DNA of 64,000 nt from contig NZ_CP076128.1 of NCBI RefSeq assembly GCF_018736065.1, positions 1,922,001-1,986,000 of the forward strand, given 5' to 3'. A program made the position numbers and the translations under genes. This document shows positions 17,073-25,423 of the stretch, in pieces. Position 1 is the first letter of the stretch. Each line of letters starts with the position of its first letter. The notes under the pieces are model-generated. The model did no database searches. It saw only the letters and a list, made by a program, of their open reading frames with translations, and was not told the DNA's origin. Source of the stretch: Flammeovirga kamogawensis (GTDB lineage: Bacteria; Bacteroidota; Bacteroidia; Cytophagales; Flammeovirgaceae).

Positions 17073-17093
17073 CTATTTACTCTGTGTAAATAG
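17073..17093 (-). promoter_or_regulatory. Intercistronic hairpin after exbB
   Basis: A perfect 8-bp inverted repeat (17073-17080 with 17086-17093) and a 5-base loop in the 57-base gap between exbB and the small membrane protein. It has no T tail. It resembles the hairpin between the exbD genes and may adjust relative expression or RNA stability. Confidence 0.5.
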
Positions 17094-17100
17094 AAACTAC

Positions 17101-17907
17101 TTATTTAGTAGCTAATTCGTTTTTTACAAGGATGTCGATTAAAGAAACAGAAGCTTCTTCCATTTCTAAAACAATACCATCGATTGTAGAAACACAGTAG
17201 TTGTAGAATACTTGAAGAATCACACCTACGATAAGACCTGCTACAGTAGTAAGAAGGGCAACTTTAATACCACCTGCTACTAATGAAGGAGAGATATCAC
17301 CTGCTGCTTCGATTGCATCGAATGCACCAATCATACCAATTACCGTACCCATGAAACCTAACATTGGTGCCATAGCAATAAACAATGAGATCCAAGGTAA
17401 ACCTTTTTCTAATTTACCCATTTCAACTGAACCGTAAGCAACAACTGATTTCTCAACCATTTCAATACCTTCAGATGCTCTCATCAAACCTTGTGTAAAG
17501 ATTGATGCTACAGGACCACGAGTAGCTTTAGTTACTTCTAATGCTGCTTCTGCACCACCTGAAGTTAAAGCCTCGTCAACTTTAGATAAAAGTTTTTTAG
17601 TGTTTGTAGTAGAAAGGCTTAACGTGATAACACGCTCAATAGCAATTGCCAAACCTAAGATCAATGTAAGCAATACAGCTCCCATGAACTCCCAACCACC
17701 TTCAATAAACTTTTGTTTCACTGCTTGAGTGAAAGATAATTCTTCAACTTGTGCAACTTCATCAGAAGACACTTCTTGAACTGCTGCAGATGATTCTTCA
17801 GCTACTTGCTCAGTAGCTTCTTCTGTTGTTTCATCTTGCGCATACGACTGTGCAGTACCTAAAGTAAGTGCACAGAAAAACATCAATAATGCGAATACTC
17901 TTTTCAT
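17101..17907 (-). CDS. exbB: ExbB/TolQ/MotA-family proton channel with signal peptide
   Basis: Proton-conducting subunit of the energising motor. The 268-residue protein begins with a cleavable-looking signal sequence (1-23), followed by an acidic, Glu/Ser-rich periplasmic stretch (about 25-58). The three family helices come next (about 74-95, 165-190 and 205-230), with the MotA/TolQ/ExbB signature around LPWISLFIAMAPMLGFMGTV. The signal peptide plus acidic extension is a known Bacteroidota variant. It heads the operon; the 255 bases upstream contain its promoter, which I could not pin down. Confidence 0.93.
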   Translation of the reverse strand: MKRVFALLMFFCALTLGTAQSYAQDETTEEATEQVAEESSAAVQEVSSDEVAQVEELSFTQAVKQKFIEGGWEFMGAVLLTLILGLAIAIERVITLSLSTTNTKKLLSKVDEALTSGGAEAALEVTKATRGPVASIFTQGLMRASEGIEMVEKSVVAYGSVEMGKLEKGLPWISLFIAMAPMLGFMGTVIGMIGAFDAIEAAGDISPSLVAGGIKVALLTTVAGLIVGVILQVFYNYCVSTIDGIVLEMEEASVSLIDILVKNELATK

Positions 17908-18163
17908 AACTCTCTAACGTTCAGATTGTAGTTTAAAATAAAACAAACTACTTTCCGATGCTGTAATAATAAATTTGTTTGACTATCATCCGTAATCGTT
18001 GAGCAAGTTAGCATTAATCTTTTAATTAATACTTTTTTTGATAGTTTTTAACGACTACTGATCCGCAAAGAAATATATAATTATACTCATAAACAAATAG
18101 ATAATATATTTATAAATGCATAAATCACACTAATAAACCTATATAATGTTAGATTAAGTTAAA

Positions 18164-19249
18164 TTAAACACTCAACTCACCCTTCAAAGGTATACCAATC
18201 AACTTTTTAACGTTTTCGACATCTTTATACTTTGTTAACAAACACATTAACTTAGTAACGGCTGCTTCAGTGGTCATATCCTTGCCACTTAGCACTCCAA
18301 TGCTATTAAGTTTTGCACTTGTTGCATAATGACCTTGCATTACCATACCTCCGGTACACTGTGATATATTAACAATTACAACTCCTCTTTTTACTGTTTT
18401 TTCTAACAATTCTATAAACCAAGAAGAGGTTGGAACATTACCAGAACCATACGTTTCTAGAACTACCCCTCTCAATTTTTCATTATTTAACATTTGATTG
18501 ATAAAATCTTTCGACATTCCAGGAAAAATCTTCAATAATAAAACGTTAGAATCAAACTTTTTCATCGACCTAACAGGTGAATTAATGGGGTCTTTCCAAA
18601 AAGTATCACGTTTGTATTCAATAAAAATCCCTGCTTCTGCTAAAGATGGATAGTTATACGAACGAAATGCCGTAAAATTGAAGTTCTGAGATTTTTTAGC
18701 TCTATTTCCTCTTAATAGTTTACTGTTAAAACAGATACAAACTTCTTGGACTAGCATTTCTCCATTATCATCTCTTTGGGATGCAATTTCTAACGAGGAC
18801 ATTAAGTTCTCTCGTGCATCTGTTCTTTTAGCACCAATAGGCAACTGAGAACCTGTTAAGATAACGGGCTTGTGTACTCCATCAAGCATAAAACTTAAAG
18901 CTGAAGCAGTATAAGCCATTGTATCTGTTCCATGTAATATCACAAACCCATCAAAATCTTCGTAAAAATCTTCGATTAAGTTTCCTAATTGAACCCAATG
19001 ATCTGTAGTTATATCAGAAGAATCTATCAAAGGATCTAATGATATCACAGTTAATTCAAAATCAAAAGCCCTTAATTCTGGTACAGCATCTATAATTTTT
19101 TCAAAATCAAAAGGAATTAAACTACCATTTTCAGGATGTGAATCCATACCAATAGTTCCTCCAGTATAAATAATTAAAATTGAAGTCTCGGAAGTTTTAG
19201 GACCAGTTGAATTTATATTAACGGTCTTATAGTAAGTTCGATTGGTCAT
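18164..19249 (-). CDS. ansA: Type I L-asparaginase
   Basis: Cytoplasmic amidohydrolase that converts asparagine to aspartate and ammonia. The 361-residue protein has both active-site threonine motifs: YTGGTIG (T32) and LHGTDTMAYTAS (T108, D109). It has no signal peptide, as expected for the low-affinity type I enzyme. It lies 15 bases after tatD on the same strand and is probably co-transcribed with it. Confidence 0.94.
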   Translation of the reverse strand: MTNRTYYKTVNINSTGPKTSETSILIIYTGGTIGMDSHPENGSLIPFDFEKIIDAVPELRAFDFELTVISLDPLIDSSDITTDHWVQLGNLIEDFYEDFDGFVILHGTDTMAYTASALSFMLDGVHKPVILTGSQLPIGAKRTDARENLMSSLEIASQRDDNGEMLVQEVCICFNSKLLRGNRAKKSQNFNFTAFRSYNYPSLAEAGIFIEYKRDTFWKDPINSPVRSMKKFDSNVLLLKIFPGMSKDFINQMLNNEKLRGVVLETYGSGNVPTSSWFIELLEKTVKRGVVIVNISQCTGGMVMQGHYATSAKLNSIGVLSGKDMTTEAAVTKLMCLLTKYKDVENVKKLIGIPLKGELSV

Positions 19250-19264
19250 AATAATTGAATGGGT

Positions 19265-20044
19265 CTATTTTCTTAAGTAATTCTCTATATCAAACAGGTC
19301 GTAGGCATTATTATCAGTAATTTCTTCTACTTCTGCACCACTGATACCTTTAAAATCTGCAACTTTATCACATACAAAACTTGTGTATGCAGGTTCATTT
19401 CTTTTTCCTCTATAAGGTTTTGGGGCTAAATATGGGCTATCTGTTTCTAATACTATATGCTTTAGGTCAACATGAGGGATCACTTTGTCTAACCCTCCAT
19501 TTTTAAAGGTTGCCACCCCACCAATACCAATTTTAAAATTGATATCAAATAAACGCTTTGCATCATCTAAGCTACCTGTAAAACAATGAAGCACCCCAAA
19601 AAGAGCATCGTCAGATAATTCTTCTAATAAGTTTAATGTTTCTGGCATTGCATCTCTTGCATGTATCACTAAAGGTAGATGATGCTTTTTTGCTAAATCA
19701 GCTTGAATTTTAAAAGCTTCTATTTGTTGCTCCTGAAAAGTTTTATCCCAATAAAGGTCTAATCCCATCTCACCAACACCTATAAACTTTCTCTTATTTA
19801 ACCAATCTTCTACTATATAAAGTTCTTTTTCAAAATCTTTTTCAACGTGGCATGGATGTAGCCCCATCATAGATAAACATTGTTGCGGGTATTTTTCTTC
19901 TAGTTCTAGCATACGATCTATTGATGTATGATCTATATTTGGCATAAGAATATGCTTTAGACCATTATCAAAAGCTGATTCTAAAACATTGTCTATATCT
20001 TCTTTGAATTTGTCTGAGTATATATGGGCGTGTGTATCTATCAT
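19265..20044 (-). CDS. tatD: TatD-family metal-dependent deoxyribonuclease
   Basis: A 259-residue TIM-barrel hydrolase. Metal ligands are visible in order: H5 and H7 (DTHAH), E in GEMGLDLYWD, H in IHARDA, H in LHCFTGS and D in LETDSPYLAP. TatD-type enzymes act as 3'-5' DNA exonucleases in repair and DNA turnover. It is the first gene of the tatD-ansA pair. Confidence 0.94.
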   Translation of the reverse strand: MIDTHAHIYSDKFKEDIDNVLESAFDNGLKHILMPNIDHTSIDRMLELEEKYPQQCLSMMGLHPCHVEKDFEKELYIVEDWLNKRKFIGVGEMGLDLYWDKTFQEQQIEAFKIQADLAKKHHLPLVIHARDAMPETLNLLEELSDDALFGVLHCFTGSLDDAKRLFDINFKIGIGGVATFKNGGLDKVIPHVDLKHIVLETDSPYLAPKPYRGKRNEPAYTSFVCDKVADFKGISGAEVEEITDNNAYDLFDIENYLRK

Positions 20045-20075
20045 TTTTTATTAATTTTAAATTTGAAACAACACG

Positions 20076-20083
20076 CAAATCTA
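20076..20083 (-). promoter_or_regulatory. Possible -7 promoter element for tatD-ansA
   Basis: Reads TAGATTTG on the minus strand, an exact TAnnTTTG match 31 bases before the tatD ATG. No convincing -33 TTTG lies at the right distance. Confidence 0.3.
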
Positions 20084-20198
20084 ACAGCTTAAAACAAATA
20101 GCTTACGAAGAGCAAATCGAATTTTTTCAACAGGTATTACCTAAATCAATAATTATAACTAATATTGAATTTAAAAATTGAGTAATTCATATAATTCT

Positions 20199-21026
20199 AT
20201 GAGATTGAATACAAAATATATAAAAATTACCGCTGCCATTTTATTTATTGGTTTTATATCTTTTAGCTTCAAAACAGAGCAAGATCCACCAATTAAATCC
20301 GATATTTCATTCGAAAAAGGGGAAACCTTAACATATGTAGCAGGATATTCTGTTTTTGAAGCAGGAGAAGCTGTAGTTCATCTTGATAAAAAATTACATC
20401 AAGTAAATGGAGAGGAGACCTATAAAGTAAATGTTACAGGAAGAAGTATAGGTATGTTTGGAATGACAATGAAAATTAGAGATTTATGGCAAAGTTATTT
20501 CAGTACTTCTACTTTGTACCCTGTTCAGTTCAATAGAGATATTATAGAAGGTGGATATACACTTGAAGAAACAATTAATTTTGATCAAGTGAATGGAAAA
20601 GCAGATACAGAGTGGAAAAAGAAAGATAAAAAAGAAATTCATAAAGAACATTATGAAATGCCTCCACACACACATGATGTTATTTCTGGATATTACTACT
20701 TAAGAACACTTGATTATGACCAAATGACTAAAGGTGATACTATTTCACTTAATTCTTTTTGGGAAAATAAAGCGTATGATTTTGACATTGTGTATTTAGG
20801 TGTAGAAAAAGTATATACCAAGTTTGGTAGAATTGAATCTTACGTGATGTCTCCAATTATGCCAGAAAATCAATTATTCTCTGGTACGCATCCAATTAAA
20901 TTTTGGGTTTCAAAAGATATCAATAGAATTCCTTTAAAAATACAAGCAGAACTTATTGTAGGCTCTGTTAATGTAGATTTAGTGAGATATAAAGGGCTTA
21001 AACAAAAGCTCAAAAAATCTAAATAA
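20199..21026 (+). CDS. DUF3108 protein with signal anchor, probable periplasmic
   Basis: A 275-residue protein with an N-terminal hydrophobic segment (about residues 10-27) and a DUF3108-type body. The segment KGETLTYVAGYSVFEAGEA near residue 46, the repeated beta-strand pattern and the late WVSKDINRIPLKIQAELIVG strand are typical. Function is unknown; family members are beta-rich envelope proteins. A TTG at 20178 is in frame, but the ATG at 20199 gives the normal signal sequence. The gene stands alone, converging on aroK through a shared terminator. Confidence 0.8.
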   Translation: MRLNTKYIKITAAILFIGFISFSFKTEQDPPIKSDISFEKGETLTYVAGYSVFEAGEAVVHLDKKLHQVNGEETYKVNVTGRSIGMFGMTMKIRDLWQSYFSTSTLYPVQFNRDIIEGGYTLEETINFDQVNGKADTEWKKKDKKEIHKEHYEMPPHTHDVISGYYYLRTLDYDQMTKGDTISLNSFWENKAYDFDIVYLGVEKVYTKFGRIESYVMSPIMPENQLFSGTHPIKFWVSKDINRIPLKIQAELIVGSVNVDLVRYKGLKQKLKKSK

Positions 21027-21028
21027 AA

Positions 21029-21069
21029 AAATGCCAAGTCAATATTTTTGAATTACTGACTTGGCATTT
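21029..21069. terminator. Bidirectional terminator between the DUF3108 gene and aroK
   Basis: A 13-bp perfect inverted repeat (21029-21041 with 21057-21069) between convergent genes, with an A run before and TTT after. It can serve both strands. Confidence 0.8.
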
Positions 21070-21088
21070 AATATATACAGATTACACT

Positions 21089-21592
21089 TTATAAATTTTG
21101 CTTTATTTCTAAAGCTAGTTCATAAGGTGTTTTTTTATTTGCTTGAATTGTTATTTGAGCCTTTTCATAAAAAGGTAAACGATTCACTCTTTTCTCTTGA
21201 ATAGCTGTAAGAATATCTTCTCTATTTTCTTGAGCTAATAAGGGTCTTGTTCCTTGTTGTTCCCAAACTCTATCAGCTAAATCTTCTTCAGATACATCTA
21301 CAAAAAAAGTTTTCCCTTGAACATTCAATTGTTCTATATTATCAAAAAAGCAAGGTGTTCCTCCTCCTGTAGCTATAATAGCATTGTTTGGAGTAAAAGA
21401 GAGCATAACTTCTCTCTCTATTTTTCTGAAGTAATCTTCTCCAGACTCTGCAAAAATTTTTGGTATTGATTTTCTTTCTTTTTTTTCGATTTCTAAATCA
21501 AGATCAAAATAAGGCAAGTCTAATACTTCTGATAATTCTTTTGCCAAAGTAGATTTACCACTTCCAGGCATTCCTATTAAATAGATGCGCAT
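21089..21592 (-). CDS. aroK: Shikimate kinase
   Basis: Phosphorylates shikimate at the 3-hydroxyl, the fifth step of aromatic amino-acid synthesis. The 167-residue protein has Walker A GMPGSGKST (7-15), the shikimate-binding DLDLEIE region, and ATGGGTPCF. It is the last gene of a probable DUF1599-BT_3928-permease-aroK operon, 10 bases after the permease, and ends at a shared terminator. Confidence 0.95.
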   Translation of the reverse strand: MRIYLIGMPGSGKSTLAKELSEVLDLPYFDLDLEIEKKERKSIPKIFAESGEDYFRKIEREVMLSFTPNNAIIATGGGTPCFFDNIEQLNVQGKTFFVDVSEEDLADRVWEQQGTRPLLAQENREDILTAIQEKRVNRLPFYEKAQITIQANKKTPYELALEIKQNL

Positions 21593-21602
21593 ACTTATAT
21601 CT

Positions 21603-22658
21603 TTATTGAATCCTCACTTTAGGATCTATTACTGCATATAAAATATCAACAAAGATATTTACCAATACGAAACCAAAAGCAATAAGAATTGTAGCTCCCA
21701 TTACAACTGGTAAATCTAAATATTCGACAGCTTGTATTGTTTTAAAGCCAAGCCCTTTCCACTTAAAAATGTATTCTATAAAAAATGCTCCAGCCATCAT
21801 TGTTGCCATCCAACCAGATACTGCTGTAATTACTGGGTTTAATGCATTTCTTAATGTATGCATAAATATTACACGTATAAAACTTGCTCCTTTCGCTTTT
21901 GCAGTTCTTATATAATCCTGAGACATTACATCTAACATTGAACTTCTTGTCAATTGAATAATAATTGCTAGAGGTCTTGTTGCTAAAGTAATTGAAGGTA
22001 GAATTAAATTTTCTAGATGTAACTGCCTACCATAAAGCGGATCATTCATCCACAATGAACCTGTCATATTTAAGTGAGTAAAATCTGCTAAATAATAACC
22101 AAATGTAATGGCCATTAAAATTGCAAGAACAAATGAAGGCATCGAAATAAAAATAACAGACCCACTTACAATTGCATGATCTATTTTAGTACCATAGTTC
22201 ACCGCTGCAGCCATTCCTAATAATACCCCAACAGTTGTAGCTATAATTATTGCTGTTAATGACAGCCAAAGTGTTCCTGGTAAACTTTCTATTAGAATAG
22301 TATCGACCCTTTTATTTGTCTGAAAAGATTTCCGCAAGTAAGGGTACTTGACTACAAGCACAGAACTTCCAATAGAAAAAAGAGCGTAGTAATCGTATTT
22401 CTTTTTTGCTTTTGGAGTATCTTTTTCTATTGAAATAGGTGATAAATCAGCTAGATACCTTATATATTGAATGGATAAAGGCTGATCCAACCCTAATTCT
22501 TTTCTAATTAATTCTCTAGTTTCTAAATCAGCATGCTGCCCCGACATTAAATCAACAGGGTTACCAGGTAAAGTATGAAACAGTAAAAACACAACGGTTA
22601 TTACTCCCCATATTACCAAAAAACCATACATTAATCTATTAATTATAAATTGTAGCAC
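21603..22658 (-). CDS. Peptide/nickel-type ABC transporter permease (DppB/OppB family)
   Basis: Inner-membrane permease of 351 residues. After the first helix comes a periplasmic insert (about residues 60-125) typical of the Bacteroidota version. Five further helices follow, with the conserved loop around SMLDVMSQDYIRTAKAKGAS that docks the ATPase. The closing sequence FVLVNIFVDILYAVIDPKVR is characteristic of DppB/OppB. No second permease, ATPase or binding protein is adjacent, so its partners must lie elsewhere. Oligopeptides are the likely substrate class. Confidence 0.92.
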   Translation of the reverse strand: MLQFIINRLMYGFLVIWGVITVVFLLFHTLPGNPVDLMSGQHADLETRELIRKELGLDQPLSIQYIRYLADLSPISIEKDTPKAKKKYDYYALFSIGSSVLVVKYPYLRKSFQTNKRVDTILIESLPGTLWLSLTAIIIATTVGVLLGMAAAVNYGTKIDHAIVSGSVIFISMPSFVLAILMAITFGYYLADFTHLNMTGSLWMNDPLYGRQLHLENLILPSITLATRPLAIIIQLTRSSMLDVMSQDYIRTAKAKGASFIRVIFMHTLRNALNPVITAVSGWMATMMAGAFFIEYIFKWKGLGFKTIQAVEYLDLPVVMGATILIAFGFVLVNIFVDILYAVIDPKVRIQ

Positions 22659-22669
22659 GCGATATTAAA

Positions 22670-23818
22670 TTATAAAAGTGTAGTTATATCTTGAGTTGTA
22701 GGAGTGTCATTATAATGCCACTTTCCTAAAATAGTTCCATCTTTTACTAGCATAACACCTGGGTTAGACCTAATCATGGCCTTTAAAACTGTTGCATCTG
22801 CATAATAATACGGAATAGAAAGGTGAACTCTTTCTGTAAATGCTCTAAAGTCAGTAGCGTCACTAGTTATTGTAATGCTCTGAACTTCTTTTTCGCTTAG
22901 TTCGTTAACCAAACTAATGATTGGTTGTATTGTTTCATCCTCAATTTCAGAAACATTTTGTACAATTACCAATAACCTTGTTCCTTTTATGGTAAGGTCA
23001 GTAAAATCTTGTCCTTCTTCGTTCGAAATATAATAATCTGGAATTAAAGGCTCACACTCTTCTGCGTTTACAATTTCCATCTTCTTAAATTTCCAAGATG
23101 GATCAGTTGGGTAAGAATCAAACTCTTGCACTACGCCGTCTTTTTCCATAAAAAACAAATTCTGACAAGGCGCCTGAGGTTTCATCATTTCACCTATGTT
23201 AGCTCCCACTTTATATGGTCTAAAATCAATTGGTGGTAAATGCCTGATAGCATATGTACATGTTCCAAAAGAGAATAGTGTTACCACTAATATTGTAATT
23301 GTCTTCCAAGCTTTTGTTGTTTCCTTTTTAGGTACAGAATAACCGGTAAACTGCATTGGTCTTTCCTTTGGAAGAAGTATCATTGAAAACACCAATAAAA
23401 CAAGAAGAACTACATCTTTTGTAAAAGACCCCCAAGGTGAAAATTTATATGCATCTCCAAAGCAGCCACAATCTGTCACTTTGTTAAAGTAAGCAGAATA
23501 GAATGTTAAGAAACCGAAGAATATTAGAAGAGCTAAAGTCGCTTTTAAAGAAATTTTTTGTCTAAATCCGATAACTAATGCAACACCTAATATTACCTCA
23601 AATGATGAAAACAAAACAGACAACCATAAAGAATATGGAACTAATACTAAGAAGAATGATTCAAGAAATCCTAAGACTCCCGCAAAATCATCTGCAAAGA
23701 CATGAAAATATTCTTCAAATTTTATGGCTGTTCCCATAGGGTCGTCTATCTTAACAAACCCAGAAATAATAAATACTAAACCAACAACTATGGCTAATAT
23801 TCTCTGTAAAGTTTTCAT
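22670..23818 (-). CDS. BT_3928-type membrane protein: DoxX-like helices plus thioredoxin-like domain
   Basis: A 382-residue inner-membrane protein. The first half has four or five helices of the DoxX/MauE kind, with the family motif SGFVKIDDPMGTAIKFEEY near the start and TDCGCFGDAYKFSPWG (a CGC motif) in the third loop. After a further helix (about 172-190) comes a soluble domain (about 235-382) with a thioredoxin-like pattern but no CxxC at the usual place. The role is unknown. MauE relatives are linked to disulfide chemistry, so redox work at the membrane is a reasonable guess. It is co-directional with the DUF1599 gene and the permease. Confidence 0.85.
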   Translation of the reverse strand: MKTLQRILAIVVGLVFIISGFVKIDDPMGTAIKFEEYFHVFADDFAGVLGFLESFFLVLVPYSLWLSVLFSSFEVILGVALVIGFRQKISLKATLALLIFFGFLTFYSAYFNKVTDCGCFGDAYKFSPWGSFTKDVVLLVLLVFSMILLPKERPMQFTGYSVPKKETTKAWKTITILVVTLFSFGTCTYAIRHLPPIDFRPYKVGANIGEMMKPQAPCQNLFFMEKDGVVQEFDSYPTDPSWKFKKMEIVNAEECEPLIPDYYISNEEGQDFTDLTIKGTRLLVIVQNVSEIEDETIQPIISLVNELSEKEVQSITITSDATDFRAFTERVHLSIPYYYADATVLKAMIRSNPGVMLVKDGTILGKWHYNDTPTTQDITTLL

Positions 23819-23861
23819 TAATCTTATTTATTAGTAATAAATGTCTGTTAGTATTATTTAA

Positions 23862-24416
23862 TTATTCTGCCACAAATCCAGATAAGATTAAAGCAAAAAT
23901 TGAATAATTAATCATGTCTTGATAATTAGCATCTACACCTTCAGAAACAATTGTTTTCCCATCATTCCCTTCAATTTGTTTTACTCTAAGTAATTTCATT
24001 AAAATGATATCAGTAATACTAGACACACGCATCATTCTCCAAGCTTCACCATAATCATGGTTTTTATCAAACATTAATTGCGTAGTTTCATTTGCATGTT
24101 TATCGTATTGTAACATTACCTCTTCAGGAGTTAAATCCATTCGGTCATCATTTCTCAATTCTAATTGAGTTAATGCCATCAAGCAATAATTAATTATAGC
24201 AATAAACTCGCCTAAAACATCTTCATCTATCTTCTGCGCTCCTTTTTCTTGAATAGAACGAATACGCATTGCTTTTATATATATCTGATCAGTGATTGAT
24301 GGTAGGCGTAAAATCCTCCATGCAGTACCGTAATCAATTGTTTTCTTCTCAAATAGAGCTCTACACTTTTCTATTACCGCTCTAAACTCTTTTTCTGTCT
24401 TTTCTGCTTGTGTCAT
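23862..24416 (-). CDS. DUF1599 (nucleotide-modification-associated domain) protein with internal duplication
   Basis: A 184-residue protein made of two copies of the same helical domain. Copy one holds KTIDYGTAWRILRLPSITD and copy two holds KNHDYGEAWRMMRVSSITD, about 98 residues apart. The shared pattern DYGxAWRxxRxxSITD with conserved acidic and arginine residues is the DUF1599 / Nmad1 signature, a family placed computationally near base-modification systems. Its biochemical role is untested as far as I know. No modification enzymes are nearby; instead it heads an operon with BT_3928, a permease and aroK and diverges from folP. Confidence 0.88.
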   Translation of the reverse strand: MTQAEKTEKEFRAVIEKCRALFEKKTIDYGTAWRILRLPSITDQIYIKAMRIRSIQEKGAQKIDEDVLGEFIAIINYCLMALTQLELRNDDRMDLTPEEVMLQYDKHANETTQLMFDKNHDYGEAWRMMRVSSITDIILMKLLRVKQIEGNDGKTIVSEGVDANYQDMINYSIFALILSGFVAE

Positions 24417-24429
24417 CTTCTTACTTTCC

Positions 24430-24459
24430 TTTGTTACTGATTTTTTTCAGCTAACTTTG
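24430..24459 (+). promoter_or_regulatory. Promoter of folP
   Basis: TTTG at 24430-24433, an 18-base spacer, and TAACTTTG (exact TAnnTTTG) at 24452-24459 match the Bacteroidota -33/-7 promoter. The folP ATG lies 38 bases further on. Confidence 0.55.
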
Positions 24460-24471
24460 ATGTAAAGTTAG
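24451..24471. promoter_or_regulatory. Palindrome covering both divergent -7 elements
   Basis: A perfect 8-bp inverted repeat, CTAACTTT with AAAGTTAG, spaced by GATGT. It contains the -7 element of the folP promoter on one strand and of the DUF1599 operon promoter on the other. It could be an operator or just the overlap of two symmetrical promoters. Confidence 0.65.
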
Positions 24472-24493
24472 AGTATAGACGTCGAACCTCAAA
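24463..24493 (-). promoter_or_regulatory. Promoter of the DUF1599-BT_3928-permease-aroK operon
   Basis: On the minus strand, TTTG (24490-24493) is followed after 19 bases by TAACTTTA (24463-24470), one mismatch from TAnnTTTG. The DUF1599 ATG lies 46 bases beyond it. It overlaps the folP promoter on the opposite strand. Confidence 0.5.
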
Positions 24494-24497
24494 CTAA

Positions 24498-25331
24498 ATG
24501 ATTAATCCATATTCTTTTTCCTTGAAAATAAAAGGAAAATTATTCGATTTAAATAGCACAAAGGTAATGGGGATCATTAATGCCACCCCAGATTCATTTT
24601 ATAATAACAGCAGAAAAGTTTATGTTGATGATGCAGTCCTTCAAGCTGAAACAATGCTGAATGAAGGAGCTCATATTTTAGATATAGGTGGATATTCGTC
24701 TAGACCTGGTGCTGAACACGTAAAAGAAGAAGAAGAATTAAATAGGGTTCTGCCAATAATAGAAGCCATAAAAACCAAGTTTCCAGAAGCTATAATTTCA
24801 ATAGATACTTTTAGAAGTAATGTTGCAAAAAATGCAAATTATTTTGGAGCTGATATTATCAATGATATCTCTGGTGGAAATTTAGATGAAAGAATGTTTG
24901 ATACCGTAAAAGAATTAAATATTCCATATATCATGATGCACATGCGAGGTACTCCTCAAACAATGAAAAACCTAACAGAATATCCAGAAGGTGTTACATT
25001 TGAAGTAATGAAATATTTTGCTGAAAAAGCACAAGAATTTCTATCTGATGGTACTTCTGATATAATCATTGATCCTGGTTTTGGTTTTGCTAAAACTATT
25101 GAGCAAAATTATGAACTACTTCATAATCTACATTTACTTAAAGAATTAAACTTACCTATATTAGTAGGTGTCTCAAGAAAATCAATGATTACAAAAAAAT
25201 TAGGGATTACATCTAATGAGGCTCTAAATGGAACGTCCGTATTAAATACTCTTGCAATTTTAAAGGGTGCACACATTTTAAGAGTACATGATGTTAAACC
25301 TGCAGTAGAATGTGTAAAACTTATACAATAA
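24498..25331 (+). CDS. folP: Dihydropteroate synthase
   Basis: Joins p-aminobenzoate to hydroxymethyl-dihydropterin pyrophosphate in folate synthesis; it is the sulfonamide target. The 277-residue TIM barrel shows MGIINATPDSF (24-34), the second pterin signature ILDIGGYSSRPGAEHV, and the C-terminal RVHDVKP motif. It is followed 92 bases later by cdaA on the same strand, a pairing that is widespread in Bacteroidota. Confidence 0.97.
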   Translation: MINPYSFSLKIKGKLFDLNSTKVMGIINATPDSFYNNSRKVYVDDAVLQAETMLNEGAHILDIGGYSSRPGAEHVKEEEELNRVLPIIEAIKTKFPEAIISIDTFRSNVAKNANYFGADIINDISGGNLDERMFDTVKELNIPYIMMHMRGTPQTMKNLTEYPEGVTFEVMKYFAEKAQEFLSDGTSDIIIDPGFGFAKTIEQNYELLHNLHLLKELNLPILVGVSRKSMITKKLGITSNEALNGTSVLNTLAILKGAHILRVHDVKPAVECVKLIQ

Positions 25332-25357
25332 ACTGTTTCATTTTAAAATAAAGGATA

Positions 25358-25365
25358 TATTTTTG
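25358..25365 (+). promoter_or_regulatory. Possible -7 promoter element of cdaA
   Basis: TATTTTTG is an exact TAnnTTTG match 58 bases before the cdaA ATG. The -33 region only has GTTTC, so this is tentative. Confidence 0.35.
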
Positions 25366-25423
25366 TAATAAGATACTTTCATCTTAGATTGTACATTATA
25401 ATCACATCTCGAACAGCAATTAA

